Source of the DNA: Lactobacillus helsingborgensis | GTDB lineage: Bacteria; Bacillota; Bacilli; Lactobacillales; Lactobacillaceae | DNA length: 64,000 nt | Reading direction: 5' to 3' | NCBI RefSeq assembly: GCF_000970855.1 | Contig: NZ_KQ034047.1 | Span: 285,623 to 349,622 of the forward strand | Shown here: one piece after another, positions 8,992 to 17,908 of the stretch | Numbering within the stretch: position 1 is the first letter of the stretch | Layout of the letters: every line of letters begins with the position of its first letter | Notes under the pieces: generated by a model | The model's input: the letters and a program-made list of their open reading frames with translations, nothing else | What the model was told of the DNA's origin: nothing | Databases searched by the model: none | Program-made: the position numbers and the translations under genes

Positions 8992-9741
8992 TTATGCTTC
9001 TAGCACTCTTGCTAAAAAGTCCTGAGCGCGCTGAGTCTGTGGCTGAGTAAAAAATTGTTGGGGAGCAGCTTTTTCTTGAATATACCCATCCGCCATAAAC
9101 CATACTTCATCTGCCACATTTTTAGCAAAACCCATTTCGTGAGTTACTACTACCATAGTCATCCCTTTTTGCGCCAAATCCTGCATGACTTTAAGTACTT
9201 CTCCTACCATTTCCGGATCAAGAGCAGATGTCGGCTCATCAAAAAGCATCACTTCTGGATCCATTGCTAGGGCACGTGCTATAGCAACACGCTGCTGCTG
9301 CCCTCCTGACAGACTAGCTGGAAAAGTGTCGGCTTTATCTTCCAAGCCTACTTGCCGCAAAAGCTCAAGTCCCTTAGCTTCAGCATCTTTACTGGACATA
9401 CCTTTTACTTTCATTGGCGCTAGCTTGATATTTTCAATAATACTCATATGCGGGAACAAGTTAAACTGCTGAAACACCATCCCCATTTTTTCACGTAACT
9501 GATCAAGTTGATCTTCACTCAGTGCGGTCAATTCCTTATTTTCAAAAATGACTTTGCCAGACGAAGGTTGATCTAACAAGTTCAAGCAACGCAAAAAAGT
9601 ACTTTTCCCAGCACCAGATGGACCAATTAAGCAGATAACCTGCCCCTCATTGACCTCTGCATTAATATCTTTGAGGACTTTATTATTGCCAAAGTTTTTT
9701 TGCAAATGTTCAACTTTTATTACCGGTAATTTATCAGTCAT
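8992..9741 (-). CDS. polar amino-acid ABC transporter ATPase (GlnQ type)
   Basis: A protein of 249 residues with one ABC domain: Walker [10 protein letters not shown] (about residue 36), Q-loop [12 protein letters not shown], signature LSGGQQQR, Walker [15 protein letters not shown] and switch HEMGF. The [10 protein letters not shown] block is typical of ATPases for polar amino acids such as glutamine, glutamate and cystine. The start overlaps the end of the permease gene by eight bases (ATGACTGA), which implies translational coupling. Confidence 0.92.
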   Translation of the reverse strand: MTDKLPVIKVEHLQKNFGNNKVLKDINAEVNEGQVICLIGPSGAGKSTFLRCLNLLDQPSSGKVIFENKELTALSEDQLDQLREKMGMVFQQFNLFPHMSIIENIKLAPMKVKGMSSKDAEAKGLELLRQVGLEDKADTFPASLSGGQQQRVAIARALAMDPEVMLFDEPTSALDPEMVGEVLKVMQDLAQKGMTMVVVTHEMGFAKNVADEVWFMADGYIQEKAAPQQFFTQPQTQRAQDFLARVLEA

Positions 9742-11224
9742 GATTCATTTTCCTTTCAAATACTTTCATTAAGCTAGATAGGCCAAAAGTTATGATGAAA
9801 TATAAAATCATTGTAATTACCAATGGCATAACCCCGCGGTATGTATCGGCTTGAACTATCCGTGATTGATAAATTAAATCTTTAACACCAATTACAGAAA
9901 CAATGGAACTTTCCTTAATCAGCGACACAAATTCATTCCCCAGAGCCGGCCAAATATTTTTCATTGCCTGGGGCATTATGACATAACGCATAGTGGCAGT
10001 GCGAGAAAGCCCGAGAGAGCGGGAAGCTTCTGTCTGACCAACAGCAATTGAGCTAATTCCCGAACGAATAACTTCTGCCACATAGGCAGCTGAATTAAGG
10101 GAAACCGCAATAATACCAGATAGTAAGGCTGGAATATTGATGATTAAGCCTAGTCCAAAATAAATAAATAATAGTTGTACCATCAAAGGCGTCCCGCGGA
10201 CAAATTCAACGTATGCAGTGGCAACAGACCGTGCTATTTGGTTACGACCTAGGCGCATAAATGCCAATATTGCCCCTAGTAAAAAGCCAAAAAATACTGA
10301 AATAGCAGAAATAAACAAGGTATACCCTACACCAGCAATAAAGAAGTCTTTATATGCCCACATGGAGTTAGAAGCCTTGACCTCTTTTTTGCTTTTGCCT
10401 CCAGCTAAATACTTACCTGCCTTAGGTAAATATTTTTGGTTAATTAAATCTTTTTGCTTAATTTCAGCAATTGATTTATTAGCTTGTCTAACTAAACTCT
10501 TAGCTCCTTTATGAAAAGCAATTGCGGAGCCAGCAGAATCAACCTTAAAGCCAGACGGAATGACCATAATCCCCGAAGTATTTTTGGCAAAAGCTTCTGC
10601 CGTAGCCTTATCAACAGCTACGGCGTCAAACTTGTGCGTTTTTAAACCAAGAACCAAATCATTATCTTTATCCATGGTTTTCAACTTAGATTTCTTAGCC
10701 TGCTGCTTAATTAAAGTAGCTTGCATACTACCAGTTTGGGCACCTATTGCCTTACCAGCAAAAGATTTATAATCGTGATAGTTATCCTTATCTTCAGTCC
10801 TGATCAACAGGTTTTGACCACTTTTATAATATGCACGGCTAAAATCTACACTTTGTGCTCTTTTGGGTGTTGCGTCCATTCCTGAAATAACCATGTCTAC
10901 TTTTCCAGTTTCAAGAGCTACTAATAGAGAGTCAAAATCCATTGTCCGCACAACAAGTTTCACGCCCATATCGCGGGCAACTTTTTTGCCGACTTCAATA
11001 TCCATGCCCACAACTTTAGATTTGCCATTAACGTTTTTGACAAATTCGTAAGGAGGAAAATCGGGACTAGTTCCCATCACCAATTCACCCTTGCGCTTGA
11101 CATTTCGCAGATAATTATCAGTTCTTGCTTCCTGCTTGTCAGCTGCACTTGTTTTTTGAGGCACTATAGTTAACATTAAAACTGTCACAAGCAGTGCTTC
11201 AATCAATCTCCACGCTTTCTTCAT
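9734..11224 (-). CDS. fused amino-acid binding protein and permease (GlnP type)
   Basis: A protein of 496 residues. Residues 1-32 are a signal or membrane segment, about 45-270 form a periplasmic-binding-protein fold ([30 protein letters not shown]), and about 295-490 are a permease with five helices and the EAA-like loop. Such fusions of receptor and channel are known in lactic acid bacteria (GlnPQ), though many carry two binding domains and this one carries one. The ATG at 11224 is chosen over one at 11239 because GGAGG lies eight bases upstream of it and would be covered by the longer form. It is first in an operon with the ATPase and M20 peptidase. Confidence 0.9.
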   Translation of the reverse strand: MKKAWRLIEALLVTVLMLTIVPQKTSAADKQEARTDNYLRNVKRKGELVMGTSPDFPPYEFVKNVNGKSKVVGMDIEVGKKVARDMGVKLVVRTMDFDSLLVALETGKVDMVISGMDATPKRAQSVDFSRAYYKSGQNLLIRTEDKDNYHDYKSFAGKAIGAQTGSMQATLIKQQAKKSKLKTMDKDNDLVLGLKTHKFDAVAVDKATAEAFAKNTSGIMVIPSGFKVDSAGSAIAFHKGAKSLVRQANKSIAEIKQKDLINQKYLPKAGKYLAGGKSKKEVKASNSMWAYKDFFIAGVGYTLFISAISVFFGFLLGAILAFMRLGRNQIARSVATAYVEFVRGTPLMVQLLFIYFGLGLIINIPALLSGIIAVSLNSAAYVAEVIRSGISSIAVGQTEASRSLGLSRTATMRYVIMPQAMKNIWPALGNEFVSLIKESSIVSVIGVKDLIYQSRIVQADTYRGVMPLVITMILYFIITFGLSSLMKVFERKMNHD

Positions 11225-11321
11225 ATTTTTCCTCCACATTTATTTTTATGATAGCAATTATAAAGATATAAAAATAAAATTACAAATATTACTTAATAGC
11301 TATACTTTTTTAAGCAATAAA

Positions 11322-11370
11322 AAACCACTCCCTATTCTAGTTTAAAAAGCTAAAATATGTGGAGTGGTTT
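11322..11370 (-). terminator. terminator of lactate oxidase gene
   Basis: The stem AAACCACTCCC with GGAGTGGTTT encloses a loop of about 28 bases and is followed by T6 on the minus strand, 16 bases after the stop codon. Confidence 0.75.
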
Positions 11371-11385
11371 TATTATTTATTTTAA

Positions 11386-12615
11386 TTAAGCTTGTGAAGC
11401 ACCAGTGACAGCGTCTGAATCATTTTCTTTTAATTGATTTTCAGCAGTTACTGGATAAGGCTTAACTCTTGAAGGATCAGTATTTGACTTCAAGTTGTCA
11501 GCAGTGTAATTGATATGAGTAATCTTAGCGTGCTTGACATCTTCAATTGTCTTGCAGCCGGTTAATTGCATATCAATTAATAATTCTTGGTTGAGTTGTT
11601 CAATAACTGATTGAACACCTTTAGCACCACCTAATGCTAAACCATAGAGATATGGACGACCAATACCGACCATATCGGCACCAAGAGCTAATGCCTTAAA
11701 GACATGAGAACCACGACGAACACCGGAATCAAAGACGATTGGTACACGGTGGTTAACAGCTTTAGCGATTTCAGGCAACATATCAATTGTTGCAGGACCA
11801 CAGTCAACTTCACGGCCACCATGGTTAGTCACATAAATACCATCGGCACCGGCACCCATAGCCAAGTAGGCATCTTCAGCACAAACAACACCTTTCACAA
11901 ATACTGGCAAACCAGACATTTCCTTAATGCGTTTAATGTCTTCTGGACCGATCTTTTGTGCAGAAGAAGCATACATTTGAGCAACAGTTTGACCCTCACC
12001 CTTTGCTCCTTGATAACGAGTAAAGAAGTCTAGTGGAACAGGGTAAGCAAACTTAGTTCTAAGGTTAGCTTCACGAAAGCCTGATACCAAAGCGTCTACA
12101 GTAAGGAAAATTCCCTTGTAGCCAGCTTTTTTAACTGCATCAAAAACCATCTTGTTAAAGCCCCAGTCTTTACTAAGGTAAAGCTGGAAGAAACGCGGAG
12201 CATCTGGTGCAGCAGCTGCTATATCCTCAACGCTCTTGTTAGCGTATGTACTTGATGAGAATAATGCACCTGCTGCAGCAGCACCCTTCTGAGTGGCAAT
12301 CTCCGCATCCTTGTGAGCGATGCCGTGACAAGCAATTGGTGAAATCATCACTGGTGTTTTTAACTTCATACCCATAAACTCAGTATCAAGTTGTGGGTGA
12401 TCCATATTAGTCAAAGCACGTGGGACAATTTGAAAATGATTAAAGGCAGAGATGTTATTACGCCATGTCCATTCATTTTCAGAACCAGAAGCAATGTAAT
12501 AATATGCCCCTTCCGGCATGACCTTCTTTGCACGTTCCTCGAGTTCATCGAGATTAATCATATCGATTGCTTCATCACGATCGCTTTGGGGAAAACCGTT
12601 ATAATATGATGTCAT
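11386..12615 (-). CDS. lox: FMN-dependent L-lactate oxidase with C-terminal tag
   Basis: A protein of 409 residues, an alpha-hydroxy-acid oxidase with a (beta/alpha)8 fold. Lactate oxidases convert L-lactate and O2 to pyruvate and H2O2. Catalytic landmarks are YYYIASGSENE near the N-terminus, LTVDALVSGFRE, and HGGREVDCGPATIDMLPE, which holds the active-site His and the substrate-binding Arg. The fold should end near residue 375. About 30 further residues follow, finishing in DAVTGASQA (Asp401 to Ser407), a full match to the flavinylation consensus D-x-x-S/T-G-A-S/T. A cre-like site overlaps the promoter, suggesting repression on good sugars. A related hydroxy-acid oxidase is the main alternative. 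Confidence 0.85.
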   Translation of the reverse strand: MTSYYNGFPQSDRDEAIDMINLDELEERAKKVMPEGAYYYIASGSENEWTWRNNISAFNHFQIVPRALTNMDHPQLDTEFMGMKLKTPVMISPIACHGIAHKDAEIATQKGAAAAGALFSSSTYANKSVEDIAAAAPDAPRFFQLYLSKDWGFNKMVFDAVKKAGYKGIFLTVDALVSGFREANLRTKFAYPVPLDFFTRYQGAKGEGQTVAQMYASSAQKIGPEDIKRIKEMSGLPVFVKGVVCAEDAYLAMGAGADGIYVTNHGGREVDCGPATIDMLPEIAKAVNHRVPIVFDSGVRRGSHVFKALALGADMVGIGRPYLYGLALGGAKGVQSVIEQLNQELLIDMQLTGCKTIEDVKHAKITHINYTADNLKSNTDPSRVKPYPVTAENQLKENDSDAVTGASQA

Positions 12616-12652
12616 TTTAAAAACTCCTTTTTCTATAATATTTCCACTTCCT

Positions 12653-12674
12653 ATTATACATGTAAATGCTTACA
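12653..12674 (-). promoter_or_regulatory. promoter with overlapping cre-like site for lactate oxidase
   Basis: Read on the minus strand, a perfect TATAAT (12653-12658) sits two bases after the inverted repeat TGTAAGCATTTACA (12661-12674). The repeat matches the CcpA consensus TGWAANCGNTNWCA with one mismatch in the CG core. CcpA bound here would cover the spacer and -35 region and block initiation, so the gene would be expressed when preferred sugars run out. Confidence 0.55.
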
Positions 12675-12783
12675 AAAGTTAGTGAAATTTAAAAAGAAAT
12701 GTTCAAATAACGGCGTTATAACTGTATAATTTTTTCACAAGATAGTGAAAAGCAAACTTTTAAATGAAAATTACTTAGATGCC

Positions 12784-13581
12784 CTATAGTTTATGCTTGA
12801 TAATATGTGTGAAATAGGTAACAAGGTATACTGCAACTTCGAAAACCGCTATAAAAAATGTAACGGGTAAATTAGTAATATAGCCTAAATATAGTCCCAG
12901 CCATACGCCAATCAACGCAAAAAAGACGGACCAAGCGATCATTGCTGGAATGGTTTTGCCAAGATAATTGGCAGTTGCCGGCGGTAGAGTTAACAAAATA
13001 AAAACTAACAGTGAGCCAACAATTTGGGCACCAATTGAAACAGACATTGCCAAAGCAATTAAAAAAATCACACTGACGAAATTAGTTTTTATTCCATGTG
13101 CAAGAGCACCAATATGGTCAAAAGAATCAAAGTTTAATTGCCGCTGAATGCTAAAAATTAAGAGCAGCACAATAATCGATAAGATTACCAGTTGCATTAC
13201 ACCCTGATGATCTACTCCAATGATGCTGCCAAACAAAATATTGGTGGCGTAATTACTATTTGCGCCGGAAATTGCTAGAAAAAGCACGCCTAAACCAGTA
13301 AATAATGCTGAAATTGCACTAATTGATGATTCTTTTTGCTCACTGTGCAGGGACAACTCGCCAACGCCAATTGAACCAAGCAAGGTAAATAAAAGCATGC
13401 CCCATAAAGGCCCAATTCCTAGCCAAACGGCAAATGCTGCTCCGGCAAAACCAATTTCTGACAGCGTATGCGCCAGAAAACTAAAATTACGTGCAACAAC
13501 ATAGACACCGACAGTACCACAAGTTATTGCAATAAACGTACTTGCCAAAAAGGCATTTCTCATAAATCCGTATGCAAACAT
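12784..13581 (-). CDS. zinc/manganese ABC transporter permease
   Basis: A protein of 265 residues with eight or nine hydrophobic segments of the ABC-3 family (GTVGVYVVARNFSFLAHTLSEIG at the start of the fold). With the ATPase and lipoprotein genes it makes a high-affinity Zn2+ or Mn2+ importer. Its start overlaps the ATPase stop codon by one base. It is the last gene of the operon read leftwards, and no convincing terminator is visible before the lactate oxidase promoter region. Confidence 0.85.
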   Translation of the reverse strand: MFAYGFMRNAFLASTFIAITCGTVGVYVVARNFSFLAHTLSEIGFAGAAFAVWLGIGPLWGMLLFTLLGSIGVGELSLHSEQKESSISAISALFTGLGVLFLAISGANSNYATNILFGSIIGVDHQGVMQLVILSIIVLLLIFSIQRQLNFDSFDHIGALAHGIKTNFVSVIFLIALAMSVSIGAQIVGSLLVFILLTLPPATANYLGKTIPAMIAWSVFFALIGVWLGLYLGYITNLPVTFFIAVFEVAVYLVTYFTHIIKHKL

Positions 13582-14234
13582 TATTCGTATGCCTCCTTAA
13601 ATTGAGACATTTCACCTTGCTCAATTTGACCGTGATTTAAATACAAATAATTTTGCATATACTTACGCGCTAATGAAACATCATGAGTGACAAACAAAAC
13701 AGTAATTTTATGTTTGCCATTTAAATGCTTGATTAACTTCATTAACTCATCCTTAGCCATAGGATCAAGACTTGCGGTGGCTTCATCCAAAATAATAACA
13801 TTAGGATTATCAAGTAGGGCCTGTGCTAGATATGCACGCTGCTTTTGCCCGCCAGATGCTTCACCCATACGTGTATTCCTAATTTGATATAAATTAGTTT
13901 CCTCTAACTGCTTTTTAATCGCCTGTTTTGTAGCACTATTTTTGATAACCGGAGCATTCAAACCGATAAAAGCTTCAATTGATAACGGATATTCTGCGTC
14001 AATATTGCGAAATTGCGGCACGTATCCTAAACGAACTGCATCAGCAAATTTAAATGTACCCGCACTTGGTGTGAGCATATTCATCAGAATATTGATTAAA
14101 GTTGTTTTCCCTGTTCCGTTAGGCCCTAAAAGCGCGGTCATTGAACCCTTTTTTAACTTAAAATTCAAGTCTTTAAAAACAGTATACTTGTCAAATCTCA
14201 TAGTGAGATTTGTAACTTCTAAAACATCTGACAA
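13581..14234 (-). CDS. zinc/manganese ABC transporter ATPase
   Basis: A protein of 217 residues with Walker A GPNGTGKTT, signature ASGGQKQR (the usual LSGG reads ASGG), Walker B VIILDEATASLDP and switch His in FVTHD. Walker B has Ala where Pro is common (DEAT for DEPT). The length and order fit the ZnuC/AdcC family. It lies 17 bases after the amidase gene and overlaps the permease start by one base. Confidence 0.85.
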   Translation of the reverse strand: MSDVLEVTNLTMRFDKYTVFKDLNFKLKKGSMTALLGPNGTGKTTLINILMNMLTPSAGTFKFADAVRLGYVPQFRNIDAEYPLSIEAFIGLNAPVIKNSATKQAIKKQLEETNLYQIRNTRMGEASGGQKQRAYLAQALLDNPNVIILDEATASLDPMAKDELMKLIKHLNGKHKITVLFVTHDVSLARKYMQNYLYLNHGQIEQGEMSQFKEAYE

Positions 14235-14251
14235 TTTATATTCCTTACTTT

Positions 14252-15394
14252 TTACTTAAAATTGCCCACTTTGATAAATTGATTAACATCAATTGGGTAA
14301 TACTTACGACCCTTAATTTTTACTCGTCCACCATAGGTGCGGACATAATTGCCACGATATAATTTACCCGTGCCAATTCGTTGACCAGTACCATCATAAA
14401 TAAACGCATTGTGACTCAAGCGCTGCAATTTGCCTTCTACGTTGCTGGCAACTACATATTGGTTAATGCCGATCTGCAGATATTTTCTCTTTTTAATGGT
14501 CTGATTGCCGTAAATAGTTAATTTGGTCCCTGCTTTTTTAGTTGGTAATTTAGTTGCCACGCCATTTTCATCATATACCAATGCATTATGGATCAGAATT
14601 TTTGTACCAACCGGCTTTGGTAGAATAGTTGAAACTGGCTTCTTAGTTGGCTTATTGGTTTCAACAGGCTTAGTAACCACCGGATCAGAAGCAGCAATAC
14701 CAGTATTAGTAGTTGAAGACCCTTGATCATAATAGTATTTAACCAAATCGAAGAAATCATCCATCGAATAACCCCATTTAGCAAAATAGCCATCAGGGTC
14801 GGTATGATCTGTTCCTCCTAAGAATGTAGACACAGCATGGTGCGACCATATTGTTCCTTGACCATCATGAACAGCATTATCAGGGACTAAATTGTACCGG
14901 TGTAAAATTTGCGCAACATAAATGGCATCATTATTGACGCCTTTAGCAAAATCTGCGAGATTGTTTTCCTCACATAATTCAACCTGAACAAAGCGGTTGT
15001 TTGCTACAGGACCAGCACCCCAAACACCATAGTCTGGACTAGTCATTTGTATAACGCCTGTTTTATCTACAAAAGCATGAACGTAAGCATAAATATTCAT
15101 CCACTCTCTATTAAAGTAGATAGCTTCGTTATGCGCTGTAGCATTAGGCGTGGCAGTTTCATGAATAACTACGCCCTCAGGCTTGCCATTACGATAATTA
15201 ATAGGGTTGGCAGAAGAAAAATCATTATATTGCACGCCTTCTTGAGCCAACATTTGGTCCAAATATGTCACGCCACCATAAGAATTTTGTTTTGCAGTAT
15301 CATTGATTGTACTTGCTTGGACTACCAATGACTCTGGAGCTGCTACAGTTGCAATACTTGCACCCAATGCCAAAGCAGCAATTAACTTTTTCAT
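14252..15394 (-). CDS. N-acetylmuramoyl-L-alanine amidase with SLAP repeats
   Basis: A protein of 380 residues. A signal peptide covers about 1-27, an amidase_2 (PGRP-type) zinc domain about 60-215, a T/K/P linker about 225-250, and two SLAP cell-wall repeats about 255-380. Zinc and catalytic residues are suggested by VIHETATP, WSHHAVS and DHTDPDGYF. It would cut the bond between MurNAc and the stem peptide, anchored to the wall by SLAP. It lies inside the zinc transport operon, between the binding lipoprotein (20-base gap) and the ATPase (17-base gap), with its own GGGGG-type binding site. A paralog of equal length lies at 62.5-63.6 kb. Confidence 0.88.
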   Translation of the reverse strand: MKKLIAALALGASIATVAAPESLVVQASTINDTAKQNSYGGVTYLDQMLAQEGVQYNDFSSANPINYRNGKPEGVVIHETATPNATAHNEAIYFNREWMNIYAYVHAFVDKTGVIQMTSPDYGVWGAGPVANNRFVQVELCEENNLADFAKGVNNDAIYVAQILHRYNLVPDNAVHDGQGTIWSHHAVSTFLGGTDHTDPDGYFAKWGYSMDDFFDLVKYYYDQGSSTTNTGIAASDPVVTKPVETNKPTKKPVSTILPKPVGTKILIHNALVYDENGVATKLPTKKAGTKLTIYGNQTIKKRKYLQIGINQYVVASNVEGKLQRLSHNAFIYDGTGQRIGTGKLYRGNYVRTYGGRVKIKGRKYYPIDVNQFIKVGNFK

Positions 15395-15414
15395 TTTTCT
15401 TCCCCCTTATAACT

Positions 15415-16302
15415 TTATTTTTGAGCGACCTTAATTAAATCTTGGTAGCTATCTTTCATCCAATCGAGATAATTAGTATTATCTGGGATAGTTTCTCTTA
15501 CCTTTAAAATACGAATATTATTCTTTTCTGCTAACTTAATAAAATTATCAACCGTAGAACTTGAAGTCTGTTCATTAACTACAAAAAATGCAATTTGTTG
15601 TTTTTTAAGACCCTCAGACATTTTCTGAACGGCTGCTGGACTAGGATCAGTGTTATTTTGAATTGCCTTTTCGAAATCTTTATTTGCGACTTTAATATTG
15701 ACGGAAGCCAAAGCATAATCAAACACGGGCTCACTAACGTAAACAGGCTTTTTAACGTGATGGGTTAATTTAGCAGAAGACCTTTGCACGCGAGCTATCT
15801 CAGCTAAATACTTCTTACCATTATTACGGTAATAACGTGCATGTTTAGGATCCTTTTGACTGAGCCTCTTAACTAAGTAATTAACATACTTTGTAGGCAT
15901 AGTCAAATCAAACCAAATATGAGGATTAGCGCCCTTTTCAAGGCCCATCAAATCTTCGCCCACTCTAATTGGCTTTTTGTCAACTGAAGAAGCAAGTTTA
16001 TCCATCCAGCCGTCATAGCCTAAACCATTTTCTACAACGATATCCGCATTAGATAATCTTTTGGCATCATTAGTCGTAGGCTCAAAGTCATGTGGGTCAG
16101 CTGCTGACTTCTTAATAATAGCTTCTGCTTTACCATATTTACCGACTATGTTTTGCGCAATATCTGAATAAACATTCGTCGTAGTCATAATTGAGATTTT
16201 GTTACTTTTATGTGGCTTTGGTGAACATGCACTTAACGTTAAAAGAACTAAGCCTAATAAGGTTGTTACAGCAAATAATTTTTTCAATTTAACAAATTTC
16301 AT
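15415..16302 (-). CDS. zinc-binding lipoprotein of ABC transporter (ZnuA/AdcA type)
   Basis: A protein of 295 residues. The lipobox LTLSAC marks a lipoprotein. The cluster A-I fold is shown by SAADPHDFEPT, the GLGYDGWMDKL block and NPHIWFDLTMP, which carry two of the metal-ligand His residues. The third His expected near SVHNAFSYFA is replaced by SEPVFDYALASV. The usual His-rich loop of zinc-specific members is absent, so Mn2+ is not excluded. The ATG at 16302 is chosen over 16314 because the AGAGG site touches the latter. It is the first gene of the four-gene operon. Confidence 0.82.
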   Translation of the reverse strand: MKFVKLKKLFAVTTLLGLVLLTLSACSPKPHKSNKISIMTTTNVYSDIAQNIVGKYGKAEAIIKKSAADPHDFEPTTNDAKRLSNADIVVENGLGYDGWMDKLASSVDKKPIRVGEDLMGLEKGANPHIWFDLTMPTKYVNYLVKRLSQKDPKHARYYRNNGKKYLAEIARVQRSSAKLTHHVKKPVYVSEPVFDYALASVNIKVANKDFEKAIQNNTDPSPAAVQKMSEGLKKQQIAFFVVNEQTSSSTVDNFIKLAEKNNIRILKVRETIPDNTNYLDWMKDSYQDLIKVAQK

Positions 16303-16355
16303 TATTGTTGTCATTCCTCTTCATTTTAAAGTGTAGTTTCTTTGGATGACAGCAC

Positions 16356-16430
16356 CCTCATCAATTGAGGTACAGCCGAAAGTTACTTACAATTAATAAC
16401 CATTATACACTAAAAACAGATTGCTTTGAA
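16356..16430 (-). promoter_or_regulatory. promoter and leader hairpin of the zinc operon
   Basis: On the minus strand, TTCAAA (16425-16430), a 17-base spacer and a perfect TATAAT (16402-16407) form a promoter about 100 bases before the start codon. The leader holds the hairpin CCTCA / TGAGG (16356-16370). A weak dyad GTTA...TAAC covers about 16382-16400 just downstream of the -10. It could be an operator, but it does not match the AdcR box I know. Confidence 0.5.
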
Positions 16431-16530
16431 AGCGACACATTAAATACTTATATTACAGTTTTATTAATCATATAAATAAAAAGACTATTTTGTTACTGTG
16501 ATTAATTCAAATTAAGTCGAGATAATCTAA

Positions 16531-16557
16531 AAAGCGTGCGATCAATTCGCACGCTTT
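16531..16557 (-). terminator. hairpin after lrgB
   Basis: The strong stem AAAGCGTGCG / CGCACGCTTT has a 7-base loop and lies 43 bases after the lrgB stop codon. The following U-tract is short (TTT then mixed), so termination may be partial. Confidence 0.55.
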
Positions 16558-16599
16558 AGAGTAAGTAAACAGAATATCATAAAACTATTAATTATTAAC

Positions 16600-17325
16600 T
16601 TATAACCCAATTACATGAGCAAAAACAGGAACTAACAAATTGTCAACTAAAGCCGTTGCCACAACTGCCACAGCAGCAGTTGCTCCTTGAATGGAACCCA
16701 TTTCCAAGGCAAAAGCCGAACCAATAGTGTGTCCAGCAGCACCAAGTCCCAGACCAGTTCCCAGTGGATCACTATTTAAATTAAACCACTTAACCAGCTG
16801 TTTACCTAAAGCGTAGATAACTACGGCATTAAGTATACATGCCATGGCAGTAACCGATGCGTTACCACCAATAGCTTTTGTCAGAGGCATTGCAACTGCA
16901 GTAGTAGCTGACTGGCTAAGCATTGATTTGATACCCACGGCGTCTAGACCAACTGCTTTAGCAACAAGTGTTATCAAGACCATTGAGAAAAGTGTACCGA
17001 AAACCAAGCCTAGAAGAATAACCAACCAATTCTTCTTTACAACATCGTTACGCTTATACAATGGCACTGCGAAAGCAATTGTAGCTGGCGTGATAAACCA
17101 GAAAATGATGTCACCACCAGGTTTATAGGCTTTAGCATAAACGGTAGCCGTTGTTACGTCAAAGCACTTAGCTAAGATAATTAGAATTGCTATTCCTAAG
17201 ACCATAGCCACAAATAATGGTTGAAAAAGGAAAAAACCTTTAGATTTTTTAAATAGCCATTGACCAATTAAAAATACAATCAGCGATAAAAATACGCCAA
17301 ATAATGGATTAGTAATATATTGCAT
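16600..17325 (-). CDS. lrgB: LrgB family membrane protein
   Basis: A protein of 241 residues with about eight hydrophobic segments, typical of LrgB/CidB/YohK. The family block LGLGAAGHTIGSAFALEMG is intact. With LrgA it forms a holin/antiholin-like pair; in Bacillus and Streptococcus homologues are linked to pyruvate and overflow-metabolite transport and cell lysis control. The start overlaps the lrgA stop codon by one base. The lytSR genes just upstream probably control the pair. Confidence 0.88.
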   Translation of the reverse strand: MQYITNPLFGVFLSLIVFLIGQWLFKKSKGFFLFQPLFVAMVLGIAILIILAKCFDVTTATVYAKAYKPGGDIIFWFITPATIAFAVPLYKRNDVVKKNWLVILLGLVFGTLFSMVLITLVAKAVGLDAVGIKSMLSQSATTAVAMPLTKAIGGNASVTAMACILNAVVIYALGKQLVKWFNLNSDPLGTGLGLGAAGHTIGSAFALEMGSIQGATAAVAVVATALVDNLLVPVFAHVIGL

Positions 17326-17759
17326 TACTTAACATCTCCTACTTTTTTATGATCGACTACATGCAATTGGCTATTAGTAACTTTGCTAATAACCCAACTA
17401 AAGAATCTTGTAGTGTAGGCAGTAACAACTAATAAAATGATTGTAGATGCAATTACTACTATGATTAGTTGCAATCCCTGCGTTTGCATAATCTTCAAAT
17501 TTGCAGCTAATGAAATTCCAGATGGAACAAACATAAAACCAATCAGTGAGATTAATGCACTACCAAAAGAATCAACCCATTCAACTTTAATAACATGAAA
17601 GGTTAATAAAACATATAGCAAAACTAACCCAATTACTGGAGTTGGGACGGGAAAAGACTTTGGCATTAAGTCAGAAATTATTTGTGCTACAAACAAAATT
17701 GCAGCATAGATAAACATCTGAACTAAAATTGGAGCTGATTTTGTTTTTTCTTTCTTCAT
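17325..17759 (-). CDS. lrgA: LrgA/CidA family holin-like protein
   Basis: A protein of 144 residues with four membrane helices. The segment SDLMPKSFPVPTPVIGLVLL contains the conserved P-x-P-x-x-x-G-L signature. The ATG at 17759 follows AAAGGA at about ten bases, better placed than the upstream ATG at 17780. It is transcribed with lrgB and separated from lytSR by a strong terminator, so the pair must have its own promoter in 17760-17856. Confidence 0.87.
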   Translation of the reverse strand: MKKEKTKSAPILVQMFIYAAILFVAQIISDLMPKSFPVPTPVIGLVLLYVLLTFHVIKVEWVDSFGSALISLIGFMFVPSGISLAANLKIMQTQGLQLIIVVIASTIILLVVTAYTTRFFSWVISKVTNSQLHVVDHKKVGDVK

Positions 17760-17856
17760 AAAATCAATTTCCTTTCTCATTTAAGCTTTCTTGCTTTCAC
17801 ATAATACGATACTGGTAAAAGTGATTTTTGTAAGCGATTTACTGGCGAATTGCAAA

Positions 17857-17900
17857 AAATGGCTGGTGAACTGCATTTAGACAATTTCACCAGCCATTTT
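17857..17900 (-). terminator. terminator of lytSR
   Basis: The 14-base stem AAATGGCTGGTGAA / TTCACCAGCCATTT has a 15-base loop and T6 on the minus strand, directly after the response-regulator stop codon. Confidence 0.85.
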
Positions 17901-17908
17901 AAATATTT

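Noticed and set aside
16356-16400. Leader of the zinc operon considered as a metal riboswitch
   Set aside because: Only one 5-base hairpin and a weak dyad are present. The conserved cores of known Mn or Ni/Co riboswitches are not found.
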